From DATAEG01 sp036258135 (GTDB lineage: Bacteria; Actinomycetota; Actinomycetes; Mycobacteriales; Jatrophihabitantaceae): DNA of 13,426 bases. Position numbers and translations under genes: made by a program. The notes under the pieces were generated by a model. The model was not told the DNA's origin and searched no databases. It was given only the letters and a program-made list of their open reading frames with translations. Of the stretch, positions 1 to 7,226 are shown piece by piece; the first letter of the stretch is position 1; every line of letters begins with the position of its first letter. The stretch covers positions 1-13,426 of the forward strand of contig DATAEG010000070.1 of the NCBI GenBank assembly GCA_036258135.1. The letters are read 5' to 3'.

Positions 1-1662
1 GCCCTCCATGAGGCGCCCGGCCGGGATGCCGGTCCAGGCGGAGACGACCTCAGCGATGTCGTCGGCGGTGACCTCCTCCTTGACCATCACGTCCGTGGTG
101 GCCTCTTCGGACGACGCCGCCGCCTCAAGTTCCTTCTCCGCCTGCGGGATCTCGCCATACATCAGTCGGGAGGCGGTCTCCAGGTCGCCGTCGCGCTGGG
201 CCCGTTGGGCCTGGCCGCGCAACGTATCGAGCCGCTCTTTGAGGTCGCCCACCCGGTTCAGCCCCGACTTCTCGCGCTCCCACCGGGCCAGCAAGGCGTT
301 CAGCTGCTCGGTCTTGTCGGCCAGCTCGGCGCGCAACCGGCCGAGGCGTTCGGTGGATGCCTCGTCCGTCTCCTTGGAGAGCGCCAGCTCCTCCATCTTC
401 AGCCGGTCGACAGCACGCTGGAGTTCATCGATCTCGACAGGACGGCTGTCGATCTCCATGCGCAGCCGGGACGCAGCCTCGTCCACCAGGTCGATGGCCT
501 TGTCGGGCAGATAGCGGGCGGTGATGTACCGGTCGGACAGCGCCGCGGCCGCCACCAGCGCACCGTCGGAGATCACCACCTTGTGATGCGCCTCGTACCG
601 GCCCTTCAGGCCGCGCAGGATGGCGATGGTGTCCTCGACGCTCGGCTCGCCGATCAGCACCTGCTGGAACCGCCGCTCCAGCGCCGGATCCTTCTCGATG
701 TGCTCGCGGAACTCGTCCAACGTGGTCGCGCCGACCATGCGCAGCTCGCCGCGGGCCAGCATCGGCTTGAGCATGTTGCCCGCGTCCATCGCGCTCTCCC
801 CCGTTGCCCCGGCGCCGACGACGGTGTGCAGCTCGTCGATGAACGTGATGATCTGTCCGTTCGAGTCCTTGATCTCGCTCAGGACCGCCTTGAGCCGCTC
901 CTCGAACTCGCCGCGGTACTTGGCGCCGGCCACCATGGCGCCGAGGTCCAGCGCGATGAGGCGCTTGCCGCGCAGCGACTCCGGGACGTCTCCGGCCACA
1001 ATGCGCTGGGCCAGGCCCTCGACGACGGCGGTCTTGCCGACGCCCGGCTCGCCAATGAGCACGGGGTTGTTCTTAGTCCGGCGGCTGAGCACCTGAACCA
1101 CACGGCGGATCTCGGCGTCGCGTCCGATTACTGGATCGAGGTTGCCCTCGCGGGCCCGGGCGGTGAGGTCGATGCCGTACTTCTCCAGTGCCTGGAACGT
1201 GGCCTCCGGGTCCGGCGAGGTGACCCGGGTCGGGCCGCGCAGCGTTTCCAGAGCGGAGCGGAGTGCGTCGGCGGTCGCCCCTTGCTGGTTCAACATGACG
1301 GCCACGTCGCCGCCAGCCTCAGCCAGCGCCACTAGCAGGTGCTCAGTAGAGACGTACTCGTCGGTGCGGTCCTTGGCCTCACGCTCGGCGGCACCGAGGA
1401 CGGCCAGGAACGCGCGCGAGGGCTGCGGCGCCGCCACCGTCGAACCACTCGCCGAAGGCAACCGCTCTATCTGCGCCTGGGCCGACTTGGCCACCACCGC
1501 GGGATCGACGCCAACGGTCTGAAGCAGCGGCTTGGTCAACCCCTCCGTGTCTTCGAGGAGCGCGGCCAGCAAGTGGGCAGGCTCGGTCGCCGGATTGCCG
1601 CGTTCGGCCGCAGTGCGCACCGCCATCGACACGGCTTGCTGGCTTCGGGTGGTCAAGTCCAT
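1..1662 (-). CDS. clpB: ClpB protein disaggregase, N-terminal 554 residues (partial)
   Basis: ClpB is a hexameric cytoplasmic AAA+ ATPase that threads and refolds aggregated proteins together with DnaK/DnaJ/GrpE. The reading frame is open from the ATG at 1662 to the left edge, giving 554 of the roughly 860 residues usual for the family. Visible are the Clp N-terminal repeat domain (about 1-145), nucleotide-binding domain 1 with Walker A GEPGVGKT at 204-211 and Walker B FIDE at 274-277, and the charged coiled-coil middle domain (about 400-525) that docks DnaK. The frame leaves the window just after a VSAWTGIPAG motif at the entry to the second ATPase domain. The start is supported by GGAGAG at 1672-1677, 9 nt upstream, and by the family-typical MDLTTRSQQA opening. 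It is the first gene of its transcript and diverges from the LuxR gene. Expected control is by HspR and a SigH/SigR-type sigma factor. Identity is near certain; only the 3' end is unseen. Confidence 0.97.
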   Translation of the reverse strand, partial: MDLTTRSQQAVSMAVRTAAERGNPATEPAHLLAALLEDTEGLTKPLLQTVGVDPAVVAKSAQAQIERLPSASGSTVAAPQPSRAFLAVLGAAEREAKDRTDEYVSTEHLLVALAEAGGDVAVMLNQQGATADALRSALETLRGPTRVTSPDPEATFQALEKYGIDLTARAREGNLDPVIGRDAEIRRVVQVLSRRTKNNPVLIGEPGVGKTAVVEGLAQRIVAGDVPESLRGKRLIALDLGAMVAGAKYRGEFEERLKAVLSEIKDSNGQIITFIDELHTVVGAGATGESAMDAGNMLKPMLARGELRMVGATTLDEFREHIEKDPALERRFQQVLIGEPSVEDTIAILRGLKGRYEAHHKVVISDGALVAAAALSDRYITARYLPDKAIDLVDEAASRLRMEIDSRPVEIDELQRAVDRLKMEELALSKETDEASTERLGRLRAELADKTEQLNALLARWEREKSGLNRVGDLKERLDTLRGQAQRAQRDGDLETASRLMYGEIPQAEKELEAAASSEEATTDVMVKEEVTADDIAEVVSAWTGIPAGRLMEG

Positions 1663-1728
1663 GGCGGACAACTCTCCATAGCGGGTTTCGTCTGATTCTT
1701 GCGCCAGATCAAGGTGCTCGTTAAGTGC

Positions 1729-1754
1729 AACGCGACGGTAGTTGAGTCTGTTCC
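1729..1754 (-). promoter_or_regulatory. SigH/SigR-type promoter of clpB
   Basis: Read on the minus strand, GGAAC (1754-1750) is followed by exactly 18 nt and then GTT (1731-1729). This fits the GGAA(T/C)-N18/19-GTT consensus known for SigH in mycobacteria and SigR in Streptomyces, stress sigma factors that control dnaK and clpB in some actinobacteria. A start site a few bases past GTT would lie near 1720, giving a leader of about 60 nt before the clpB ATG at 1662. The -35 element lies inside the spacer of the HspR operator, so bound repressor should block it. The match is read directly; which sigma factor uses it is inferred. Confidence 0.65.
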
Positions 1755-1761
1755 ACTCAAC
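1741..1761. promoter_or_regulatory. HAIR operator (HspR binding site) upstream of clpB
   Basis: GTTGAGT-N7-ACTCAAC forms a perfect 7-bp inverted repeat with a 7-nt spacer. The known HspR operator (HAIR) is CTTGAGT-N7-ACTCAAG; only the outermost pair differs, and it still keeps the symmetry. It lies 79 bases before the clpB start and 59 bases before the start of the divergent LuxR gene. The hspR gene itself is in this window, so the repressor and its site are both seen. Confidence 0.88.
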
Positions 1762-1820
1762 CTGGAATTGACTGGGACAAACCACTCTCTTCTGGCGGCG
1801 CTCCGGAGCACAATGTCTCC

Positions 1821-4367
1821 GTGGGTCCGGGGCGAGTCTTGGAACGGGACAGCCAGCTGGCGGCGCTGGCGTCCTATGCCGATGAGGCGCGCGCCGGCGA
1901 CGGCCGGATGGTGCTGGTCGGCGGCGAGGCCGGCATCGGCAAATCCACCCTCGTCGAGGAGCTGGAACGCGGCCTGCCGTGCGCCGCCTGGTGGTGGGGC
2001 GCCTGTGACGGCTTGTCCACCCCGCGGGCGCTGGGGCCGTTGAGCGACATCGCCGTACAGGCCGGCGGCGAGCTCCGCGCCGTCTGCGCGGCCGATGCCG
2101 CGCGGGACGTCCGCTTTGACGCCTTGACCCGGATCCTGCGCACCAGCGACGACCTGCGGGTCGTCGTGATCGAGGACGTCCACTGGGCCGACGACGCCAC
2201 CCTCGACATGCTCCGCTTCGTGGGCCGCCGCATCCGCGACGCTCGGGTGCTCTTCATCGTGACGTACCGCGATGACGCCCTCGGCGCGGACGAGCCGCTG
2301 CGCATCACCCTGGGCGATCTGGCCACCAACCGGTCGACGCGGCGCGTCAAGCTCGGGCCGCTGTCCGAGCACGCCGTCCGCGAGCTCGCCGCGGGCACCG
2401 AGCTCGAGCCCGCCGAGCTCTACCGACTGACCGGCGGCAGCCCGTTCCTCCTCACCGAGGTCTTGGCTACCGGCACACTCGGCGTGCCCGGTTCGGCCCG
2501 CGACGTCCTGCTGGCCCGGGCCGCTGGCCTGACCCCGGACGCGCGGAGCGCCCTCGACCACGCCGCGCTGATCGGCACGCACATCTCGCCGGCACTGCTG
2601 CGCGCCGCCAGTGGCGCGTCGGCGGAGAACCTGGACGAGCTCCTGGCCAGCGGCATCCTGGTCGCCGACGGCGACCAATTGCGATTCCGGCACGAGATCG
2701 CGCGGCAAGCCATCCAGGAGCAGATACCGCCCCATCACGCCAGCACGCTGCACCGGAACGTGCTCGACGCGCTGCTGGCCGCTGGCTGCGGCGACGAGGC
2801 CCAACTGGCCTTCCACGCCGACGTCGCCGGGGACGACGCGCTCGTGCTGGAGCACGCGCCGCGAGCGGCCCGCGCCGCGGCCGCGGTGGCCTCCCATCGC
2901 GAGGCGGCCGCGCAGCTGGAACGTGCGGTGCGCTACGCCGACAGTGCCGATGTCGCGACCCGGGCCGGGCTGCTGGACGAGTACGCCGAGGAACTGGCCC
3001 TCGTCGAACGGTGGGACGACGCGACGACCGCGCGGGTTGCAGCCATCGAGCTGTGGCACGAAGCCGGCAATCCGCTCCGCGAAGGCCGCTCTGAGTCTCG
3101 ACTCGCCGCGGTGATGTGGCGGCTGTGCCGCGCCTCGGACTCGGTCGCCGCCTCCCGCCGGGCCCGAGAGCTGTTAGAACCACTCGGCCCGACCACCGAG
3201 CTCGCCGAGCTCTACTCCGTCGGGGCCGACGCCGGCGACGATGCAGAGGCAAAGGCTGACTACATCGAACGTGCCGTCGAGATCGCCGGCGAGCTCGACC
3301 AGCCGGACCTGACCATCCGCACGCTCAACGGGGTCGGCTACCTCGCGTCCGGCCGGCTGGGCGACTACGAGATCCCGATGCGCAGGGCGCTGCGGATCGC
3401 ACTCGAGCACGGGCTGCAACAGCAGGCAGGCCGGAGCTACGCCAACCTGACCGAATACTTGATGACGGACTTCCGCCTCGCCGAGGCTGAGCCGATGTTC
3501 CTCGAGGCGCTTGCCTATTGCGACGAGCACGACGTCTCCACCTACGGCAACTGCGTGCGCGGCCACTACGCGCTCGCGCTGCTCGACCAAGGCAGATGGG
3601 GCGAGGCGCTCCACGAGGCGCAGACCGTCCTGGCCACGCGCGCCTCGCCGATCAACCGGCTGACCTCGCTGATCGCGGCGGGGATGGTCAACGCACGTCG
3701 GGGTTTTCCGGCGGCGGAGCCTTTCCTGGCCGAAGCCGAAGCGGTGGCGGTGGCCGACGACGAACCTCTCTACTTGTCGATGGCGCGGGTGGCCTGCGCC
3801 GAGGCCGCCTGGCTGGCGGGCGATGCGGACGCCGCCCAGGCGCAGCTGGCGCTGATCCGTCCCCGGCTCACCGAGCTGGAGGCCAAGCAGAAGGCGGCCG
3901 TGATCGCATGGGAGAAGCGGCTGGGCGTGCCCACCGACGAGACGCCGGTCCTCGCGCCATACGCCATGCAGGTCGCTGGGCCGCCTCGGCGGGCGGCCGA
4001 GACGTGGGAGAAGCTGGGCATGCCCTACCACGCGGCGCTGGCATTGGGGGACTCCGACGACGAGGCCGACCTGCGTGAAGCGCTGAGCCGCCTCGACGCG
4101 ATGAGCCCGCCGGCGGCACATCTCGTCCGTCGCCGGATGCGCAAGCTCGGGATGCGCGCGATCCCGGTCGGTGTCCGGGCCAGCACTCGCGCCGATCCAG
4201 ACGGCCTTACCCGCCGCGAGCGTGAGGTGCTCGAGCTGGTGCGCCGCAACCTGACGAACGAGCAGATCGCCGAACGCCTGGTCATCTCGGTCAAGACGGT
4301 CGACCACCACGTGTCGTCCGTGCTGGCCAAGCTCGGCGCGACGTCACGCCGGCAAGTCTCGGCCTGA
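1821..4367 (+). CDS. LAL-type LuxR-family transcriptional regulator with N-terminal ATPase
   Basis: This is an 848-residue regulator of the LAL (large ATP-binding LuxR) class, related in architecture to MalT. The N-terminal P-loop domain has Walker A GGEAGIGKS at 34-42 and a Walker B segment VVVIEDVHWADD at about 114-125. The middle (about 300-780) is Ala/Leu-rich helical repeat, probably TPR-like and used for signal or partner binding. The C-terminus (about 794-848) is a LuxR helix-turn-helix, with LTRREREVLELV leading to the recognition helix around SVKTVDHHV. I chose the GTG at 1821 because the homologous region begins at once (RVLERDSQLAAL). GGAG at 1805-1808 is 12 nt away, rather far, so the TTG at 1839 is an alternative; the ATG at 1813 is out of frame. 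Ligand and targets are unknown. It is the first of three plus-strand genes and shares the intergenic region with clpB, so HspR could affect it too. Confidence 0.93.
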   Translation: MGPGRVLERDSQLAALASYADEARAGDGRMVLVGGEAGIGKSTLVEELERGLPCAAWWWGACDGLSTPRALGPLSDIAVQAGGELRAVCAADAARDVRFDALTRILRTSDDLRVVVIEDVHWADDATLDMLRFVGRRIRDARVLFIVTYRDDALGADEPLRITLGDLATNRSTRRVKLGPLSEHAVRELAAGTELEPAELYRLTGGSPFLLTEVLATGTLGVPGSARDVLLARAAGLTPDARSALDHAALIGTHISPALLRAASGASAENLDELLASGILVADGDQLRFRHEIARQAIQEQIPPHHASTLHRNVLDALLAAGCGDEAQLAFHADVAGDDALVLEHAPRAARAAAAVASHREAAAQLERAVRYADSADVATRAGLLDEYAEELALVERWDDATTARVAAIELWHEAGNPLREGRSESRLAAVMWRLCRASDSVAASRRARELLEPLGPTTELAELYSVGADAGDDAEAKADYIERAVEIAGELDQPDLTIRTLNGVGYLASGRLGDYEIPMRRALRIALEHGLQQQAGRSYANLTEYLMTDFRLAEAEPMFLEALAYCDEHDVSTYGNCVRGHYALALLDQGRWGEALHEAQTVLATRASPINRLTSLIAAGMVNARRGFPAAEPFLAEAEAVAVADDEPLYLSMARVACAEAAWLAGDADAAQAQLALIRPRLTELEAKQKAAVIAWEKRLGVPTDETPVLAPYAMQVAGPPRRAAETWEKLGMPYHAALALGDSDDEADLREALSRLDAMSPPAAHLVRRRMRKLGMRAIPVGVRASTRADPDGLTRREREVLELVRRNLTNEQIAERLVISVKTVDHHVSSVLAKLGATSRRQVSA

Positions 4368-4406
4368 CGTACTCCAGCCTGTTTCCTAGGTGATCCACCC
4401 AGAAAG

Positions 4407-4425
4407 ATGGGGCGCGCTTCCCCAT
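4407..4425 (+). terminator. Small hairpin after the LuxR gene
   Basis: ATGGGG (4407-4412) and CCCCAT (4420-4425) form a 6-bp stem with a 7-nt loop, 40 bases after the LuxR stop. No T-run follows, so it may be a weak actinobacterial terminator or an operator for the next gene. A second palindrome, GGCGAA-N5-TTCGCC, follows at 4440-4456. Confidence 0.3.
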
Positions 4426-4439
4426 GTGCCGTCCTCTGG

Positions 4440-4456
4440 GGCGAAATACGTTCGCC
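4440..4456. promoter_or_regulatory. Palindrome upstream of the DUF4242 gene
   Basis: GGCGAA and TTCGCC are separated by 5 nt (ATACG), centred about 40 bases before the ATG at 4488, where a promoter or operator would be expected. It could bind a dimeric regulator, possibly the neighbouring LuxR protein, but that is speculation. I see no convincing -35/-10 pair here. Confidence 0.25.
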
Positions 4457-4487
4457 TGGTCAGTACCACCCCACGAAGGAGGACGGC

Positions 4488-4739
4488 ATGCCGCTGTACA
4501 TGGACGTGCACAACCTCGGCGATGGCGTCACCCTCGACGCGGTCGCCGAAGCCCACCAGGCGGACCTGAAGACCCAGGGCGACTACGACGTCCGCTACCT
4601 GCGCTACTGGGTGAACGAGAGCGGCGGCAAGGTCTTCTGCCTCGTCGAGGCACCGACCGCCGACGCCGCGTCCACGGTCCACCGTGAGGCCCATGGCCTC
4701 GTCGCCGACGAGGTCCTGGAGGTGCAGGAGGGCTCCTGA
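4488..4739 (+). CDS. DUF4242 / SCO4226-type nickel-binding small protein
   Basis: This 83-residue soluble protein resembles the DUF4242 family, whose Streptomyces coelicolor member SCO4226 is described as a nickel-binding ferredoxin-like-fold dimer. Visible family features are the MPLYMDVHN start, an AEAHQADL helix (His23), a YLRYW strand, FCLVEAP (Cys51, Glu54) and HREAHG (His65, His69). The His and Cys residues are candidate metal ligands. The physiological role of the family is unclear. The ATG at 4488 has an excellent AAGGAGG (4476-4482) 5 nt upstream. The gene lies 120 bases after the LuxR gene on the same strand and is followed by a strong 12-bp hairpin, so it may be transcribed alone or with the regulator. 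A regulatory link to the LuxR protein is plausible from adjacency only. Confidence 0.87.
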   Translation: MPLYMDVHNLGDGVTLDAVAEAHQADLKTQGDYDVRYLRYWVNESGGKVFCLVEAPTADAASTVHREAHGLVADEVLEVQEGS

Positions 4740-4750
4740 CCCGATGGGCA

Positions 4751-4790
4751 AGGTTGTGGCGGGGCAAAACGCGATCAACCGCCACAACCT
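4751..4790 (+). terminator. Strong 12-bp hairpin, probable terminator after the DUF4242 gene
   Basis: AGGTTGTGGCGG (4751-4762) pairs perfectly with CCGCCACAACCT (4779-4790) around a 16-nt loop, starting 12 bases after the DUF4242 stop. There is no T-run, which is common for actinobacterial terminators. It implies that the following SDR gene has its own promoter. Confidence 0.6.
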
Positions 4791-4833
4791 CCCCACCCAC
4801 AGACGGGACGGCTTCGAGCCAGCACTAGGGCAC

Positions 4834-4847
4834 TACGGTCAGACCGT
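4834..4847 (+). promoter_or_regulatory. Possible -10 element and palindromic operator of the SDR gene
   Basis: TACGGT (4834-4839) has the TAnnnT form of an actinobacterial -10 box and overlaps a 13-bp palindrome ACGGTC-A-GACCGT (4835-4847). The site lies 29 bases before the GTG start. No good -35 box is seen. The overlap suggests repression by a dimeric regulator, but this is inference. Confidence 0.35.
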
Positions 4848-4875
4848 CCGCGGCAATGCGAGGAGGTCGGGCCGA

Positions 4876-5472
4876 GTGAGGATTCTCGTGGTGGGCGCCT
4901 CGGGCGTCCTCGGCCAGGCCGTGGTCTCGGCACTCTCGGCGCATGACGTGGTACCCGCGGCCCGCACGAGTGGCTACACCGTCGATCTCTGCGATGCGGC
5001 CAGCGTCGCCGAGTTGTACGCCGCGGTCGGCCCGGTCGACGCGGTTGCGTGCGCGGCCGGCGAGACGCCGTTCAAGCCGTTCGGCGAGATCTCCCTGGAC
5101 GACTACCGCGCTGGTCTGGAGAGCAAGCTGCTCGGCCAGGTGGAGTTGGTTCGGCAAGGCGTCGAGCACGTCGCGGACGGAGGCAGCTTCACCCTCGTCA
5201 GCGGTGTCCTGGCCGCTGAGGCCATAGAGACCGGCACGGTGGCCTCTACCGTCAACGGCGGGGTCGAGGCGTTCGTCCGCGCCGCGGCCACGGCGCTGCC
5301 GCGCGGCCAGCGGATCAATGCCGTCAGCTCGACGGCGTTCATCGAGACGTGGGACGACTTCGCGAGGTTCTTCCCCGGCTTCGTGCCCGTGCCGGCGGGC
5401 GACGCGGCGCGCGCGTTCGTGAAGTCGATCGAGGGCGTCCAGACCGGCCAGGTGTACCGGGTCGGCTACTGA
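4876..5472 (+). CDS. Short SDR-fold protein (Lin1944-like), catalytic residues missing
   Basis: This 198-residue Rossmann-fold protein belongs to the short-chain dehydrogenase/reductase superfamily. It has the glycine-rich cofactor motif GASGVLG at 7-13, right after the first strand (MRILVVG), and the segment ACAAGE at 59-63 in place of the usual NNAG. A serine sits at the expected place (Ser109 in TLVSG). Where classical SDRs have Tyr-x3-Lys, this protein appears to have Ala123 and Asn127 (TVASTVNGGVEAF). At about 200 residues it is also shorter than the usual 250. This matches the described Lin1944-like subgroup, which keeps the cofactor fold but lacks standard active-site residues. The GTG at 4876 was chosen because homology begins there and AGGAGG (4861-4866) lies 9 nt upstream; an in-frame ATG at 4684 would run through the previous gene and its hairpin. 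The substrate is unknown and it may be a redox sensor rather than an enzyme. Confidence 0.88.
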   Translation: MRILVVGASGVLGQAVVSALSAHDVVPAARTSGYTVDLCDAASVAELYAAVGPVDAVACAAGETPFKPFGEISLDDYRAGLESKLLGQVELVRQGVEHVADGGSFTLVSGVLAAEAIETGTVASTVNGGVEAFVRAAATALPRGQRINAVSSTAFIETWDDFARFFPGFVPVPAGDAARAFVKSIEGVQTGQVYRVGY

Positions 5473-5657
5473 TCGGCCACCGCCCCGAGACCCGTAACGC
5501 GACCGTTGTCGTCGGCGATCACCAACAGCACGTTCACCGGCAACAAAGGCGATTGGTCGTGGCGCGAACCCGGCACACGCCGGGACGCCCGGGCGCCGAC
5601 GATCACCCGTTCGTCGCTCAGTTGACCGGTCGCCGGCGGCTGGGGTTCGGCTGCCAT
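5466..5657 (-). CDS. Possible small hypothetical protein overlapping the hspR 3' end (doubtful)
   Basis: A 63-codon frame begins at an ATG inside hspR (40-nt overlap), fills the gap to the convergent SDR gene and ends 7 nt inside that gene. Its second half (PLLPVNVLLVIADDNGRV) looks more protein-like than most chance frames, and G/C at third positions is roughly 80% by eye. Against it, there is no clear ribosome binding site, I recognise no family, and a terminator-like hairpin (5569-5584) lies inside it. It could be a chance frame, a remnant of a lost gene, or a small protein translated after hspR. Confidence 0.2.
   Translation of the reverse strand: MAAEPQPPATGQLSDERVIVGARASRRVPGSRHDQSPLLPVNVLLVIADDNGRVTGLGAVADQ
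5569..5584. terminator. Candidate bidirectional terminator between SDR gene and hspR
   Basis: CCCGGC (5569-5574) and GCCGGG (5579-5584) enclose the tetraloop ACAC, followed at once by the palindrome CGCCCGGGCG (5586-5595). It sits in the 145-base gap between convergent genes, where a terminator acting in both directions is expected. There is no T-run on either side. Confidence 0.45.
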
Positions 5658-6010
5658 ACCACGACGGCGGTGGGCGGACCGGAAGCGGCGCGCAACTCGG
5701 CGCGGGCTTGCTCCAAGTCGGCGCGCAACTCGGCAAGGTGCACGCGCAGCACGTCCACCTCCGACTCGAGCTCGATGATCCGCTTGATGCCGGCCAGGTT
5801 GACGCCCTCGTCCTGGGAGAGCCGCTGCACTTCACGCAGCAGCGCGACGTCGCGCGCGGAGTAGCGACGGCCACCGCCGCCGGTCCGGTCCGGGGTGACC
5901 AGCCCGAGCCGGTCGTACTGGCGCAGCGTCTGGGCGTGCATCCCGGCCAGCCGGGCGGCTACGGAGATGACGAAGACGGGGGCGTCGTCCGGGACGCGTT
6001 CGTCAGCCAC
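5618..6010 (-). CDS. hspR: HspR, MerR-family heat-shock repressor
   Basis: HspR represses the dnaK operon and clpB by binding HAIR sites, with DnaK as co-repressor in Streptomyces. Starting at the GTG at 6010 the product has 130 residues. It shows the MerR-type winged helix FVISVAARLAGMHAQTLRQY (13-32) and DRLGLVTPDR (33-42), the wing with GGGRRYSARD (45-54), and then a coiled-coil-like dimer helix (about 78-108). The tail GPPTAVVVWQP ends as HspR proteins often do. The GTG overlaps the dnaJ stop by 8 nt, so translation is probably coupled; an ATG further upstream (6073) would add about 21 residues unlike the family. It is the last gene of the operon it represses, which gives negative feedback. 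Both of its expected targets in this window carry HAIR-type sites. Confidence 0.95.
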   Translation of the reverse strand: MADERVPDDAPVFVISVAARLAGMHAQTLRQYDRLGLVTPDRTGGGGRRYSARDVALLREVQRLSQDEGVNLAGIKRIIELESEVDVLRVHLAELRADLEQARAELRAASGPPTAVVVWQPNPSRRRPVN

Positions 6011-7175
6011 GACGTGCCCCGTCCACCGCGGCGGTGATGTGCGGCCGGGGGTCATCCGGCTGGGCCTGGACATAGTCCTGCAACGCCGCCTTGGCGTCCG
6101 CGGACAGGCTCTGCGGGACCGCCACGTCGACGGTCACCAGCAGGTCGCCGGTTTTGTTCTTGGCCTTGATGCCGCGCCCGCGCACCCGCAACGTGCGGCC
6201 GTTCGGCGTGCCGGGCGGGATCTTGAGCGACACCGACCCGTTGAGCGTCGGCACGCGCACCGTGGCACCCAGAGCGGCCTCAGCGAACGTCACCGGCAGG
6301 GTGAGCGTCAGGTCGTCGCCCTTACGGCCGAACAGCGCGTGCTTGCCGACCCGCACGGTGACGTACAGGTCGCCGGCCGGTCCGCCGCGCTCGCCTGGCG
6401 TGCCCTTGCCCGGGATGCGCAGCTTGGCGCCGTCCTTGACGCCGGCGGGCACCCGCACGGTGATGGTGCGGGTCTGCTGGGTGACGCCGCTGCCGCCGCA
6501 CTCCGGGCACGGCGTGTCGATGATCTGGCCGGTGCCCTGGCAGTCACGGCAGGGCTCGGAGAAGCCGAACGCGCCTTGGTTGCGGCTGACGAACCCGGTG
6601 CCGTGGCAGGTCGGGCAGGTGTGCGGAGACGTTCCCGGCTTGGCGCCGCTGCCGTGGCAGAGCTTGCAGGTGGCCGGACCGGTCAGCTGAAGCGGCAGGG
6701 TGGCGCCACGTACCGCGTCGTCAAAGTTCAGCTGCAGCATGGCCTCGACGTCGCGGCCACGACGCGGGCCGGTCGACGTCCCCGTCGTGCGGCGGGCATT
6801 GCCGAAGATTTCGCCGAACAGGTCGCCGAAGCCGCCCGTGCCACCGCTGCCGAAGATGTCGGACGGGTCGAACTGCGTCCCGCCGCCGGCGAACCCGCCC
6901 GGAAACCCGCCGGCTCCGCCGCCTCGGTACGCGCCGCCGGCAAACAGCGACCGGGTCTCGTCGTACTCCTTGCGCTTGGTCTCGTCGCTGAGGACGTCAT
7001 AGGCCTCGGACACGTCCTTGAAGCGCGCCTCCGCCTGCGCGTTCCCCGGGTTCTTGTCCGGGTGCAGCTCGCGCGCCAGCTTGCGGTAGGCCTTCTTAAT
7101 GGCCGACGCGGAGGCGTCCTTGGTGACACCCAGCGCCGCGTAGTAGTCCTTCTCCAGCCAATCCTTAGTGCTCAC
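6003..7175 (-). CDS. dnaJ: DnaJ (Hsp40) co-chaperone
   Basis: DnaJ delivers unfolded proteins to DnaK and stimulates its ATPase activity. The 390-residue product has the full type I layout. The J domain (about 9-75) has the essential HPD at 38-40. A Gly/Phe-rich linker (about 79-127) carries a DPSDIFG segment. Four zinc-finger repeats have cysteine pairs 170/173, 187/190, 209/212 and 223/226 (CKLCHGSG, CPTCHGTG, CRDCQGTG, CPECGGSG). The C-terminal substrate-binding domains follow (about 235-375). The start is the GTG at 7175, with GGAGG 9 nt upstream; the ATG just before it (in GGTGATGCC) meets a stop after five codons. The gap to grpE is unusually long for this operon (128 bases) and holds a large hairpin. 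It overlaps hspR by 8 nt. Confidence 0.97.
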   Translation of the reverse strand: MSTKDWLEKDYYAALGVTKDASASAIKKAYRKLARELHPDKNPGNAQAEARFKDVSEAYDVLSDETKRKEYDETRSLFAGGAYRGGGAGGFPGGFAGGGTQFDPSDIFGSGGTGGFGDLFGEIFGNARRTTGTSTGPRRGRDVEAMLQLNFDDAVRGATLPLQLTGPATCKLCHGSGAKPGTSPHTCPTCHGTGFVSRNQGAFGFSEPCRDCQGTGQIIDTPCPECGGSGVTQQTRTITVRVPAGVKDGAKLRIPGKGTPGERGGPAGDLYVTVRVGKHALFGRKGDDLTLTLPVTFAEAALGATVRVPTLNGSVSLKIPPGTPNGRTLRVRGRGIKAKNKTGDLLVTVDVAVPQSLSADAKAALQDYVQAQPDDPRPHITAAVDGARRG

Positions 7176-7200
7176 CAGGCATCACCTCCCCCAGTCTCTT

Positions 7201-7218
7201 CTCTTCTCGCACGAAGAG
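7201..7218 (-). other. Small hairpin just upstream of the dnaJ ribosome binding site
   Basis: CTCTTC (7201-7206) and GAAGAG (7213-7218) form a 6-bp stem with a 6-nt loop, ending about 15 bases before the dnaJ Shine-Dalgarno sequence. It is the second hairpin in the grpE-dnaJ gap. It leaves the ribosome binding site open, so an effect on translation is only a possibility. Confidence 0.4.
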
Positions 7219-7226
7219 TGGTGACC

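Noticed and set aside
205..1335. 376-codon plus-strand frame antisense to clpB
   Set aside because: The composition is that of a mirror frame; the ClpB motifs on the other strand are perfect.
1764..1790. GGAAT and TTGACT on the plus strand as a promoter for the LuxR gene
   Set aside because: No GTT at 18-19 nt after GGAAT and no acceptable -10 box 16-18 nt after TTGACT.
1653..4310. Two long minus-strand frames (468 and 378 codons) antisense to the LuxR gene
   Set aside because: Low-complexity Gly/Arg/Val/Gln-rich translations with no domain; the plus strand has Walker motifs and a LuxR helix-turn-helix.
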